Shown: positions 44,443 through 53,294, counted from the stretch's first letter. The stretch is DNA of 64,000 nt from Clostridium rectalis (GCF_900626095.1 NZ_UYZZ01000004.1:310001-374000), one strand, 5' to 3'. Numbers and translations: made by a program. The notes: a model not told the origin generated them from the sequence alone.

Positions 44443-45337
44443 TTAAATCACATCTCCTTTGGAGCATATCCACAAAGGCTTCAATTCTTGTATCAAAACC
44501 TGCCTCACCAGTATGCTCATCAATTTTTAGTATTAAAATTGGAAAATCCTTAAGTTTATCTTTAATAAGCTCTATGGTTACAGAATCCGTTCCGCAAGCA
44601 AAGGAGGATAAATATATAATTCCATGAATTTTATTATTTTTTGCTAAATAAGTGGAAAAACCATAAGAGTTTCTAGCAAAGGTCCAAAAAGGTCTTTTAA
44701 ATAAATTACTTACTTCATTATCTATTAAAGTATTATCTACAAATTCTTCTGTTATAACTCCCACCCCTAGCTTATTTAATTTATTTATTAAATTCATATT
44801 TGAAAACTCATCGTAAATATTATAGGGGTGTCCTGCTAGGGCTATATTAAGAGGGTAATTTAAGTCATTTACCCCGCAGTGGTAGTTTTTTTGGACCAAT
44901 ATAGCCTGACTGTAGGCTTTTATAATTTTAAAATAGTTTTTAGTAACTAAAAGTCCTGCTTCTATAATCCATGGTTTTAAGGATCTTTTAGAAAAAGCAT
45001 ATATAGGTTTACTAATAATTTTAGGCATATTAGGAATTGTGTTTATAACCATTTCTGGAAGACCACAAAATTTTGGACATATATATTCGTTTTTTCGAAG
45101 CTGCATTATTCTAGGAAGAAGTATAATATCACATTTATCCTTTAAATAAGCAACATGACCATGGAATATTTTGATAGGAAGACAGGCTTCGTCTATTGAA
45201 TACTTTGTACCTAGGTCTAATATTTCTTTGTTTGTGTCAGGAGATACAATAACTTCTGCTCCTAGTTCTTTAAAAAATGTAATAATAAATGGGTAAAATT
45301 TATAATATAATAATCCTTTGGGTATACCAATTCGCAT
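44414..45337 (-). CDS. Second HgdB-like / DUF2229-type subunit
   Basis: 307 residues, similar in pattern to the adjacent one: MRIGIPKGLLYYKFYPFI at the start, IDEACLPIKIFHGHV, a cluster-type NEYICPKFCGLPEM, LSSFACGTDSVTIELI and a matching end ILKIDEHTGEAGFDTRIEAFVDML. The two subunits look like an old duplication. It is the first gene of the three-gene operon (AAGGAG at the ATG). In many clostridia these domains are joined in one long polypeptide; here they are separate. The role is inferred only from the family. Confidence 0.8.
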   Translation of the reverse strand: MRIGIPKGLLYYKFYPFIITFFKELGAEVIVSPDTNKEILDLGTKYSIDEACLPIKIFHGHVAYLKDKCDIILLPRIMQLRKNEYICPKFCGLPEMVINTIPNMPKIISKPIYAFSKRSLKPWIIEAGLLVTKNYFKIIKAYSQAILVQKNYHCGVNDLNYPLNIALAGHPYNIYDEFSNMNLINKLNKLGVGVITEEFVDNTLIDNEVSNLFKRPFWTFARNSYGFSTYLAKNNKIHGIIYLSSFACGTDSVTIELIKDKLKDFPILILKIDEHTGEAGFDTRIEAFVDMLQRRCDLNEANLSSSR

Positions 45338-45421
45338 AATTAATCTCCTTAATAGTTAATAAAAAATTCTCCGATATTTGAAATTTTAGCCATATAGAAA
45401 AATATTATTCAGTTAAAAGAT

Positions 45422-45462
45422 AAAAAGTGATTATAAAACATCTTTGCTTTATAATCACTTTT
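45422..45462 (-). terminator. Terminator of the 163-residue protein gene
   Basis: AAAAGTGATTATAAA (45423-45437) pairs with TTTATAATCACTTTT (45448-45462). The A run is the U tract of the minus strand. The stem overlaps the stop codon. Confidence 0.8.
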
Positions 45463-45952
45463 ATTGATTACAACTTATATCTAACAAACATTCAACTTTT
45501 CTTTTTAATACACAATAAATATCATCACATTCTTTATTTATATTATATATAAGCTTTATTGTATCCTTAAGTTTCGAATCCTTAGGATTAACCAGGTAGG
45601 ATGTGGATAACACATTAATTGAATTAGCCAAGCTAACAGATGTAGAGCTAAGCTGATATAAAGTAGTGAGAAGTGGGAATATATTATTATCAAAGTAAAT
45701 CCTTCCTTTGGGATTTATTTCTAATCTAATCAGTTCATCTCTAAGTAAATTTAAAGTTTGAATTTTAGTATAGGCTTTATTAAGGGCTTCATCTATATCA
45801 ATATTACAAGAATTTGTATCTTCAGTAGTAGATGTGTTTTCATTACAAGTATTTTCAGTATCATTGCTTTTATTAAAGGAATTATAATTGGAAGTAATTT
45901 CATCAAAAATATTATCTTTAGAAGTATTTTTCTTATGATTTTTTTTAGCCAT
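45461..45952 (-). CDS. Small soluble protein of unknown function
   Basis: 163 residues. The first ~55 are Lys/Asn/Ser/Thr-rich and look disordered (MAKKNHKKNTSKDN, SNDTENTCNENTSTTED). The rest (IDEALNKAYTKIQTLNLLRDELIRLEIN...TLYQLSSTSVSLANSIN) is helical with a possible coiled coil and two C-terminal Cys (CLLDISC). No signal or membrane segment. I do not recognise a family. It is preceded (upstream on the minus strand) by the 60-bp tandem repeats, which may be its regulatory region. Confidence 0.55.
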   Translation of the reverse strand: MAKKNHKKNTSKDNIFDEITSNYNSFNKSNDTENTCNENTSTTEDTNSCNIDIDEALNKAYTKIQTLNLLRDELIRLEINPKGRIYFDNNIFPLLTTLYQLSSTSVSLANSINVLSTSYLVNPKDSKLKDTIKLIYNINKECDDIYCVLKRKVECLLDISCNQ

Positions 45953-46020
45953 ACACTTCCCATCTAATCAGTACTATTACTAAATTATATGAGACTTTTA
46001 TTAAAATATTATATGAAAAT

Positions 46021-46199
46021 TCCCCTTATGTTCATGTGATATAATGCAAAGACATTAACTTTTATTAAATATATTTTATAAGTTATCTTATGCACATGAT
46101 ATAATGCAAAGACATTAACTTTCATTAAAATATATTTTATAATTTATCTTATGCACTATATAATCAAAAGACAATAAATTTTATCATGGTATTAGTGAA
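46021..46199. repeat. Three decaying ~60-bp tandem repeats
   Basis: Units at about 46021-46080, 46081-46140 and 46141-46199. GATATAATGCAAAGACATTA occurs intact in the first two (from 46038 and 46098, period 60); the third has ATAATCAAAAGACAATAAA (from 46160). Each of the first two begins with TTATG(T/C)..CATG. They lie upstream of the 163-residue gene and downstream of the Crp/Fnr gene. Confidence 0.75.
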
Positions 46200-46250
46200 A
46201 ATTTTTTAAGGTAGATTAGTAATAAATATGGTATAGACTTTTTTCAATAA

Positions 46251-46943
46251 TTATTTATACAAATCCCCAGCTAATATAGTTAATTTATCTATATCTAATA
46301 TATTTATACAATGGTCACATTTCTCTATGATTTGCTCCTTACATAATTTATTTATAGTTCTTAAAAGGTGTCTATAACTGCTTCCAAGTAGATCTGCCAT
46401 TTCTGTTAACTTATATGTAGAAATTCCTTCTATATTTGAGTTTGAGTCTTTAGAAGAAGTAGCTAATATATAACTAGCAAGCCTATTTTCTAAAGGATAT
46501 AAAAGATTTATAGAACTTGCTCTTGAGTTTTTTTCTAATTTATCTCCTAAGCTTTTTATTATATAAGTTAGAAAAACAGTGTCCTTTAAAGCATATTTTG
46601 TTAAAGTATTTATAGGAATTGCTATACACAAAGTTTTTTCCACAGCCTGAATATTTGAACTTGTGTGGCTATTACTTACAAATTCAATATCTCCAATTAC
46701 ATTTAAGGGTCTATAAAATCTAAGTAAAATAGATTTACCGTTTTTCAATAAATTATAAACCTTAGTTTTACCACTAACTAAAAAATAAAAATAATTTAGA
46801 AGTTCTCTGTCTTTACAAATGTACTCATTTTTATCAAATAGGTGCAGCTCCATATAACTTGTCATATCTTGTTGGAATATATTTTTCATATCATATTTCT
46901 TTATATAGTATAATAATTTATTTTTGTCATGAACTTTTTTCAA
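46251..46943 (-). CDS. Crp/Fnr-family (YeiL-type) regulator
   Basis: 230 residues from a TTG with GAGGTGG 5 bases before. The cyclic-nucleotide-like beta barrel covers ~25-125 (FYFLVSGKTKVYNLLKNGKSILLRFYRPLNVIGDIEF) and the winged helix follows (YKLTEMADLLGSSYRHLLRTINKL). The cAMP-binding residues are not clearly kept. The group is like E. coli YeiL. It is divergent from two YdcZ-like transporter genes, whose promoter carries a palindrome, so it probably controls them. Confidence 0.85.
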   Translation of the reverse strand: MKKVHDKNKLLYYIKKYDMKNIFQQDMTSYMELHLFDKNEYICKDRELLNYFYFLVSGKTKVYNLLKNGKSILLRFYRPLNVIGDIEFVSNSHTSSNIQAVEKTLCIAIPINTLTKYALKDTVFLTYIIKSLGDKLEKNSRASSINLLYPLENRLASYILATSSKDSNSNIEGISTYKLTEMADLLGSSYRHLLRTINKLCKEQIIEKCDHCINILDIDKLTILAGDLYK

Positions 46944-46980
46944 AATACCACCTCGCTTCCATTGAATATTTTCGAAAACT

Positions 46981-47009
46981 ATGACATATGTCCTATTTAT
47001 TAATATACT
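46981..47009 (+). promoter_or_regulatory. Promoter with Crp/Fnr-type palindrome before YdcZ genes
   Basis: ATGACA (46981-46986), 17 bases, TATACT (47004-47009). The palindrome GACATATGTC (46983-46992) overlaps the -35 and resembles PrfA/Crp-type sites. It is likely bound by the regulator encoded on the other side. Confidence 0.55.
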
Positions 47010-47056
47010 TATATGGTAACCTTATTACAGCAAAATAATTGGAATGGGGAGTAGTT

Positions 47057-47479
47057 ATGTATAAATTAAGTGCAGGGATAATAGGTATTTTAATTGCTAT
47101 AATGGTAGCTATTAATGGAGTTTTATCCAAAGGTGTAGGAGATTATAAATCAGTATTAATTATTCATATTGTTGGACTTATATCTATTAGTTTAATATTA
47201 ATACTAAAAAGAGAGAAAATAAAGATAAAGGAAAATATACCACTGTATCTTTTTAGTGGGGGAGCTATAGGTGTTTTTACAGTACTTTTTAATAATTTAG
47301 CCTTTAACCATATAGGGGCCTCATTAACTTTATCTTTAGGTTTATTTGGACAACTTATTGCTTCCGTAATAATAGACCATTTCGGATTATTTAATAGAGA
47401 AGTTATTAGATTTGAGAAAAAGAAGATAGTAGGATTTTTGTTAGTGTTCGTTGGACTAGTTGTAATGGTGGTTTATTAG
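47057..47479 (+). CDS. YdcZ/DUF606-type membrane transporter, first half
   Basis: 140 residues from ATG 47057 (GGGGAG before it; a TTG at 47039 lies too early). Four or five membrane segments with the DUF606/YdcZ block (GGAIGVFTVLFNNLAFNHIGASLTLSLGLFGQLIASVIIDHFGLF), a DMT-like half-size carrier. A second similar gene follows after 11 bases; the pair probably forms a heterodimer with the same fold. Substrate unknown. Confidence 0.85.
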   Translation: MYKLSAGIIGILIAIMVAINGVLSKGVGDYKSVLIIHIVGLISISLILILKREKIKIKENIPLYLFSGGAIGVFTVLFNNLAFNHIGASLTLSLGLFGQLIASVIIDHFGLFNREVIRFEKKKIVGFLLVFVGLVVMVVY

Positions 47480-47490
47480 GGGGGATTTTT

Positions 47491-47931
47491 ATGATATATA
47501 TATTTATTGCATTTATAACTGGTGCATTTGTTATTACATCTATGGTAACAAATTCTAGATTAGGAGAGGAAATAGGCATATTTCAAAGTACACTTATAAA
47601 TTACATAGTAGGGCTTATAGGAACTTTAATATTGTTAGCTGTAAAAGATGGACAGCTTTATATACCTGCAAATAATTTATATTCTGTACCATGGTGGTCA
47701 TATTTAGGGGGAGCTATAGGAGTTTTAATTGTGGCAACATCTAATGTAGTAATACCCAAAATACCTGCCATATATTCCACACTACTTATATTTATAGGAC
47801 AAATTGGCACAGGGATAATTATAGATTATACTGCATCAAATTTAATATCTAAGGGAAAAATTTTTGGAAGTATTCTTATATTAGCAGGATTACTTTATAA
47901 TTTTTATATAGATAAAAAGAAAACACAGTAG
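47491..47931 (+). CDS. YdcZ/DUF606-type membrane transporter, second half
   Basis: 146 residues with five membrane segments. The sequence VITSMVTNSRLGEEIGIFQSTLINYIVGLIGTLI and GGAIGVLIVATSNVVIPKIPAIYSTLLIFIGQIGTGIIIDY match the same family as its neighbour. GGGGGG precedes the ATG. The two halves probably assemble with opposite membrane orientation, a feature of small DMT carriers, which is inference. A terminator follows. Confidence 0.85.
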   Translation: MIYIFIAFITGAFVITSMVTNSRLGEEIGIFQSTLINYIVGLIGTLILLAVKDGQLYIPANNLYSVPWWSYLGGAIGVLIVATSNVVIPKIPAIYSTLLIFIGQIGTGIIIDYTASNLISKGKIFGSILILAGLLYNFYIDKKKTQ

Positions 47932-47939
47932 ATTATTTT

Positions 47940-47968
47940 AGGAACTTTATTTATAAGGTTCCTTTTTT
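47940..47968 (+). terminator. Terminator of the YdcZ pair
   Basis: AGGAACTTTA pairs with TATAAGGTTCCT, then TTTTTT. The stem begins nine bases after the stop. Confidence 0.8.
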
Positions 47969-48108
47969 ATGTGACCAAATGCTACTTTATAATGGGTAAT
48001 TTATACTTTTTATATTTTTTATTACTTAATTGAACAAATTTTTCACAAAAGATGTTAGAATATATTTGATAAGTCTTAGTTTAAATATAGTTTAAAGGGG
48101 ATAAGAAA

Positions 48109-49317
48109 ATGGATGTGTTTATTGCAAGACAACCTATATTTAACAGGAATGAAAAAGTAGTAGCTTATGAACTTCTTTTTAGAAATAGTGAAGAAAATTT
48201 TTATAATAATGTGGATGGAAATAAAGCTACCTGTGATGTGATTACTAATGGTTTTTATCTAATAGGTATGGAAAGACTTACAGGGGGAAAAAAGGCTTTT
48301 ATAAATTTTACTGAAACTTTAATTAAAAATGAAATAGGTACAATACTTCCTAAACATTTAGTAGTTATAGAAATATTAGAAGATGTGGAACCTACAGAAG
48401 AAATAATTAGGGCTTGCAAAATATTAAAAGAGAAGGGCTATACCATTGCACTAGATGATTTTGTGTTTCATCCAAAATACATAAGACTATTGGACTTAGC
48501 AGATATTATTAAAGTTGATTTTAGAGTGGTTGTAGGAACGGAGAGAAAAAGAATTATAAAAACAGTTAATAATCCGCACATAAAATTCTTAGCTGAAAAG
48601 GTGGAAACAAGGGAAGATTTTAATGAAGCAATAAGCTATGGATATAGCTATTTCCAGGGATATTTTTTTAGTAAACCTTCTGTAGTTTCTGCAAAGGATA
48701 TTCCGGCAAATAAGTTAGCTCATTTAAAAATTCTTCAGGAACTTGGCAACAAAGAGGAAGTGGATTTTAACAAAATAGAAAACTATATAAAAATGGATAT
48801 GTCTATATTATATAAGTTATTTAAAATGATAAATTCTTCTGCCTATGGTTTTAAAGCTAAAGTAAATTCTATAAAGCAGGCCATGGCACTTTTAGGTGTA
48901 AAGGAAATATATAAATGGGTTTATGTTATAACTGTTAGAGCTATATGTAAGGATAAAGCTGATGAACTTTTAAAAATATCACTAATAAGGGCAAAGTTTT
49001 GTGAAGAACTAGCCAAAAATATTAATATGGATGATTTTGATGCATATGTTACAGGGTTATTTTCAACTATTGATGTGTTTTTAGGACAGCCCATGGAAAA
49101 TATAATGAAAGAGCTCCCTATACCTGAAGATGTTAAAAAAGCATTAATAGGAGAAGAAAATAATATTAGGGTGCTTTTAGATCTGATTATATATTATGAA
49201 AGAGGAGATTTTAATAAAGTTCTTCTTTATTGTAAGATAATGGATTTGCCAAAAAGATATATCATAAGAAGTTATGCAAAGGCTATAAATTGGATGGCAG
49301 AAATAGAAGAAAGTTGA
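48109..49317 (+). CDS. EAL-HDOD signalling protein (CdgJ/YuxH-like)
   Basis: 402 residues. The first ~200 are an EAL-like domain (FIARQPIFNRNEKVVAYELLFRN, AFINFTE, VVIEILED, IALDDFVFH, IIKVDF, FLAEKVET, QGYFFSKP). Most metal-binding residues are kept, but the DDFGTG loop 6 is changed to DDFVFHP, so phosphodiesterase activity is doubtful. The last ~190 are an HDOD domain (IKMDMSILYKLFKMINSSAYGFKAKVNSIKQAMALLGVKEI). Such proteins regulate motility or biofilm genes, perhaps as c-di-GMP sensors. AAAGGGG precedes the ATG. It is a lone gene. Confidence 0.88.
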   Translation: MDVFIARQPIFNRNEKVVAYELLFRNSEENFYNNVDGNKATCDVITNGFYLIGMERLTGGKKAFINFTETLIKNEIGTILPKHLVVIEILEDVEPTEEIIRACKILKEKGYTIALDDFVFHPKYIRLLDLADIIKVDFRVVVGTERKRIIKTVNNPHIKFLAEKVETREDFNEAISYGYSYFQGYFFSKPSVVSAKDIPANKLAHLKILQELGNKEEVDFNKIENYIKMDMSILYKLFKMINSSAYGFKAKVNSIKQAMALLGVKEIYKWVYVITVRAICKDKADELLKISLIRAKFCEELAKNINMDDFDAYVTGLFSTIDVFLGQPMENIMKELPIPEDVKKALIGEENNIRVLLDLIIYYERGDFNKVLLYCKIMDLPKRYIIRSYAKAINWMAEIEES

Positions 49318-49429
49318 TAAAAAGTTTTATAAAAGCAAATAGTTAACTAAAAAAGTCTAAAAGAAGAATGTTTAAAAGGAAAAAGTCAATAAAATAGTAT
49401 AGAATAAAAAAATTAAACTTAAGAGTAAA

Positions 49430-49473
49430 AGCTATATTTAATGAAAAATTTTTCACTAAATATAGTTTTTTTT
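49430..49473 (+). terminator. Terminator of the EAL-HDOD gene
   Basis: GCTATATTTAATGAAAAA pairs with TTTTTCACTAAATATAGT, then a long T run. It ends two bases before the -35 of the next operon. Confidence 0.8.
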
Positions 49474-49474
49474 C

Positions 49475-49505
49475 TTGACTGTTCCCCTGGGGTACATGTT
49501 ATAAA
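49475..49505 (+). promoter_or_regulatory. MerR-type promoter of the ABC-merR operon
   Basis: TTGACT (-35, 49475-49480) and TATAAA (-10, 49500-49505) are 19 bases apart, longer than the normal 17. A near-perfect palindrome GTTCCCCTGGGGTAC (49481-49495) fills the spacer. This is the layout of MerR-activated promoters, and a MerR gene is the third gene of the operon, so it probably acts here. Confidence 0.8.
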
Positions 49506-49551
49506 GTAATAGTGACATATATGAAATTAATATATAAAAGGGAGAGAAAGC

Positions 49552-50280
49552 ATGGAAAATAATATTTTACAAGTAAAGGATTTAAAAAAGTACTTTGGAA
49601 AGACCAAAGCAGTAGATGAAATAAGTTTTAATTTAAATAAAGGAGAGATTATATTTTTAACAGGGCCTAATGGAGCAGGTAAAACCACTACTATTAAATG
49701 TATATTAGGACTTTTAAGAAAAACTAATGGAGAAATATTTATTAAAGGGGAGAGTATAAAAAATAAAGAAATTAGAAGTAAACTTGCATATATACCTGAA
49801 TCCCCAGATGTATATCCTATGCTTACAGTTTGGGAGCATTTAAAATTTATGGCCCTTGCCTACAGGATAAACAATTGGGAAGAATATGGAGAAAAAATAC
49901 TTCAAAGTTTTAATTTGTTAGATAAAAAAAATGAGGTTGGGAAAAATCTATCCAAGGGTATGAAACAAAAACTTTCTATATGTTGTAGTTTAGTACATAA
50001 ACCAGATATATTTTTTATAGACGAGCCTATGATAGGTCTTGATCCACAAGCTATAAAGGAACTTAAAAATATATTAAAGATGTTAAAAGACCAGGGGAAA
50101 ACCCTTTTAATAAGTACTCATATACTGGATTCTGCTGAAGGGCTTTGTGACAGCATTATAATTATGAAAAAGGGTAAAATTATAGAGCAAGGAAGTATAA
50201 AAGAGCTTAGAGAAAAACTAAATGCAGATGATTGTGTTACTGTAGAAGACATGTTTTTAGAGGTGACTAGCGGTGAATAA
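49552..50280 (+). CDS. ABC transporter ATPase
   Basis: 242 residues. Walker A is GPNGAGKT (38-45), signature LSKGMKQKLSI, Walker B IFFIDEPMIGLDP and the His in ISTHILDSAEG. It is the CcmA-type exporter ATPase. GGGAGAGA precedes the ATG. Its C-terminus overlaps the permease start by eight bases. It probably exports a toxic compound sensed by the MerR protein, which is inference. Confidence 0.92.
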   Translation: MENNILQVKDLKKYFGKTKAVDEISFNLNKGEIIFLTGPNGAGKTTTIKCILGLLRKTNGEIFIKGESIKNKEIRSKLAYIPESPDVYPMLTVWEHLKFMALAYRINNWEEYGEKILQSFNLLDKKNEVGKNLSKGMKQKLSICCSLVHKPDIFFIDEPMIGLDPQAIKELKNILKMLKDQGKTLLISTHILDSAEGLCDSIIIMKKGKIIEQGSIKELREKLNADDCVTVEDMFLEVTSGE

Positions 50281-51877
50281 TGAAGTTATAAAGGATTTTA
50301 AAAATTTAACCTATATGGAACTACTTAAAATAAAGAATACATTTTTATATTATATAAAAAATCCAGTAGCAGGATTAAAAAAATTAGCTCTTACACTTTT
50401 GCCCTTAGTATTTTTAATCTATGGTATGTTTATAGGAAATAAAACGGGGACGAAAAAGTTAAATTTTAAAATTACACCAGAGATGGAAGGGGCTATAATA
50501 CTTACTATACTACTTATAATTTTACTATACACACTAAATAAGTCTGTGGATAAATATAATCCAGGGCAATTTAAATTAAGTGATGCGTATTATCTTTTCA
50601 CCTCTCCTATTGGATCTAGAATAATTTATGCTTTTACTATGTTTAGAAGCTTCTTTATAGATATATTATCTGCAATATTTTACATGTTTATATATATAGC
50701 TTTTTTAGGTAACTTTACCAGTAGCAATGATAATAAAAAATTATATATGGTTATTACATTTCTTTTATTAACTATATTTTTAAGAGGAATTAAGTTTTTA
50801 GTATATACACTTTCTACAAGATTTAATTTAAGAGGGCTTTTAAAAATACTAATAAGAGTAAGTACCCTTATTATTGTTTTATATATAGGCTTTTCTATAG
50901 ATTATAAAGAAAATATATTGGGAAGTTTAGTTAAAGTGATAAATGGAAGTATATTTTCAAAATTTACTATTGTAGGATGGGCAAAGGATATTATATTATA
51001 TGAATCATTATATGGTATAAAGCCTATATTTGAAATAACAGCATTAACTTTAGTAACAGCATCCACTCTTCTTTTGGGAATTTATTTTGCAACGGATTAT
51101 TATGAAGAAGCGGTTTTATATGCAGAAAGCATAGATAAAATTCTTACTAGTAATAAAAATATACATGATTATATGAATGCAGATAATGGACAAAAGTTAA
51201 AAAAGGTTAAAAAAGTTAATGCAAAAGAATATAAAGGAGAATGGGCTTTTATTTGGAAAAATAATATTATGAATAAAAGAAGGGTAAATCCTTTAACTAA
51301 AATAATGTCATATTCAGTGTGCGTAATTATTTCTATATTAATAGGATTGTTTGTAAAAGATACTAAAAATTTTACTGCTATATATGTTTTTGTGTTTATA
51401 TCATTATCAACTGTAGCTACAAGTATAACAAACAACGTTTTATATGAACTAAAAAAGCAGCATGTATTTTTGTTGCCAGGGAGACCAGCCTATAAAATAC
51501 TTGCAATATCCTATGAAAATATTTTAAACAACACATTGTCTAGCATTTTTTTAACTTTACCTAGCATGTTATTTTCAACTGAAAAAAAGGGCTATATTAT
51601 AGGAATTTGTATATTACTTATAGTTACAGGAATTATAAATTATTTTGTAGGAGTAATCTCTAGAATACTAGTAGGAGTAGGTGAAGGCAAAAGCAGCATT
51701 TTAAATTTTATACTACAGGTTGTATTTTTAAGTTTACCTATGATTTCTGCAGGATATTTAGGACAAAAACTTTCAAGTGTTAATTTAGCCATTATAATAT
51801 TTTTAGTAGTATCTTTTATAATTTTATCTTTAATGTTTGTAATTATTGATAAACTTTTTTATAGATTAGAACTATAA
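50273..51877 (+). CDS. Large ABC exporter permease
   Basis: 534 residues from a GTG overlapping the ATPase stop. About 12 membrane segments in two sets with an extended soluble middle (DYYEEAVLYAESIDKILTSNKNIHDYM, YKGEWAFIWKNN). The early NTFLYYIKNPVAGLKK and DAYYLFTSPI resemble the putative ABC-exporter (YhaP-like) group. A fusion of two permease halves would supply the full channel. Substrate not known. Confidence 0.78.
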   Translation: MNNEVIKDFKNLTYMELLKIKNTFLYYIKNPVAGLKKLALTLLPLVFLIYGMFIGNKTGTKKLNFKITPEMEGAIILTILLIILLYTLNKSVDKYNPGQFKLSDAYYLFTSPIGSRIIYAFTMFRSFFIDILSAIFYMFIYIAFLGNFTSSNDNKKLYMVITFLLLTIFLRGIKFLVYTLSTRFNLRGLLKILIRVSTLIIVLYIGFSIDYKENILGSLVKVINGSIFSKFTIVGWAKDIILYESLYGIKPIFEITALTLVTASTLLLGIYFATDYYEEAVLYAESIDKILTSNKNIHDYMNADNGQKLKKVKKVNAKEYKGEWAFIWKNNIMNKRRVNPLTKIMSYSVCVIISILIGLFVKDTKNFTAIYVFVFISLSTVATSITNNVLYELKKQHVFLLPGRPAYKILAISYENILNNTLSSIFLTLPSMLFSTEKKGYIIGICILLIVTGIINYFVGVISRILVGVGEGKSSILNFILQVVFLSLPMISAGYLGQKLSSVNLAIIIFLVVSFIILSLMFVIIDKLFYRLEL

Positions 51878-51890
51878 AGTAGGTGAATAG

Positions 51891-53294
51891 ATGAAAATAA
51901 GTGAAGTAATGAAAATTACAAAGCTTACAAAAAAGGCTATAAATTATTATGAAGAAAAGGGGCTTATAAAGCCTTTGGTAAATGAATTTAATAATTATAG
52001 ACACTATACTAAAGAGGATGTTTTAAAGCTTAAACAAATTGCATCCCTTAGAAGCTTTGGACTTAGCGTTTTGGAAATATCGCATGCTTTAAAAGATACA
52101 AAAAACTTATATAAAATCCTCTCTGATTATAGAGAAAAAATACAAAAACAAATTAAAGATTTAGAAAGATGCAGTAGTGTAATAGGAAGCTGCGTAGAGG
52201 ATTTAAAGGGACAGCATGAAGATATATTTAAAGTTACTGAAAGAATGGTAACTTTAAAAGAAGCCATAGAAATGAATGAAAAACAAAGGGAAAATTTTAT
52301 GGAGAGGACCTTGGAAAGGATTTTCCCAGGTCCTTACGGTAAGTTATTATCCTTAATATTTGGTGAGTATTTAAGGGAACCACTTAATACAATGGAAAAG
52401 GAAGAGGCATGGATAAACTTAGTAAAAGCTTTAGACACATCAGATAATATTTCTGTAACAGAGGAAATAATACCTTATATGCAGCTGGAAGAAGAAAAAT
52501 GGGAAAACTTAAAAAATGGGGTTCAAAGTGGAATGGATAGAATTTTTACTGACTTTTATGATGATAATTTCTATGACTTTGAAAACCTAAATATAGATAT
52601 GTCAAAAGAAGAGCAGGAAAACCTTAAAATATTTTTTAATTACTTTAAAAAAGAAGAAAATATTAAATTACTTGTAAATACACTTGAAAAAATTCACTCA
52701 CAGCTGATAATTTTAAGTTCGAAGTATAGAATGCTTAATGATAAGCTTGTAAAAAGAGAAAAAGCAGGGGAAGAAAAGTTTAAGGAGTATGAAAATAAAT
52801 TAAAAGAAGAATTTATTGATACACATTATAAAATAGTAAAAAAAGATGAAATAAAGCTAGTTGGTATAAACTATACAGAGTTTGTAAAAATAGAGGATGT
52901 TTTTAAGCTGGTAGGGGAATTTAAAAAGCAGATTTATAAAATTAAAAACCCGGTAAATAGTGATTTGATATATAAAATAAATGGTATGGACACTTTGGAT
53001 AAATCTTTTAATAATGGCGAAGTTTTTTCAACTTTCATAGGTATTGAAGTTTCTAATATAGAAAATATTCCAGAACATATGGTAAAAGCTATAATACCTA
53101 GTGGGGAGTATTGTATAACAAACTACAAAGGGAATATAGAAAGTTTTTCAAAGTTTATTGATTATATGTATTTAATTTTTGTTTCAGAAAAGGATATAGA
53201 CATAGCTATAGGTCCTCAAATAAGTATAATAAAAGAAGTAACAGATAAGGAAAAAGTAAAAATAGATTTTTATATAGAAATAGAAAAATTATAA
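51891..53294 (+). CDS. MerR-family regulator with GyrI-like effector domain
   Basis: 467 residues, far longer than most MerR proteins. The N-terminal HTH (1-~75) has MKISEVMKITKLTKKAINYYEEKGLIKP and NNYRHYTKEDVLKLKQIASLRSFGLSVLEI. A long coiled-coil/helical middle (residues ~80-310) follows. The last ~150 residues have the GyrI/effector-binding pattern (IKLVGINYTEFVKIEDVF, EHMVKAIIPSGEYCITNYKGNIESFSKFI), which binds drugs in BmrR-like proteins. It probably senses a compound and activates the promoter at 49475. It is the last gene of the operon. Confidence 0.88.
   Translation: MKISEVMKITKLTKKAINYYEEKGLIKPLVNEFNNYRHYTKEDVLKLKQIASLRSFGLSVLEISHALKDTKNLYKILSDYREKIQKQIKDLERCSSVIGSCVEDLKGQHEDIFKVTERMVTLKEAIEMNEKQRENFMERTLERIFPGPYGKLLSLIFGEYLREPLNTMEKEEAWINLVKALDTSDNISVTEEIIPYMQLEEEKWENLKNGVQSGMDRIFTDFYDDNFYDFENLNIDMSKEEQENLKIFFNYFKKEENIKLLVNTLEKIHSQLIILSSKYRMLNDKLVKREKAGEEKFKEYENKLKEEFIDTHYKIVKKDEIKLVGINYTEFVKIEDVFKLVGEFKKQIYKIKNPVNSDLIYKINGMDTLDKSFNNGEVFSTFIGIEVSNIENIPEHMVKAIIPSGEYCITNYKGNIESFSKFIDYMYLIFVSEKDIDIAIGPQISIIKEVTDKEKVKIDFYIEIEKL

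Noticed and set aside
46021-46199. CRISPR array
   Set aside because: Repeats are contiguous 60-bp units without unique spacers, so they are tandem repeats, not CRISPR.
48109-49317. Active c-di-GMP phosphodiesterase
   Set aside because: The loop-6 DDFGTG motif is replaced by DDFVFH, and the HDOD fusion is typical of non-catalytic EAL proteins; activity is left open.
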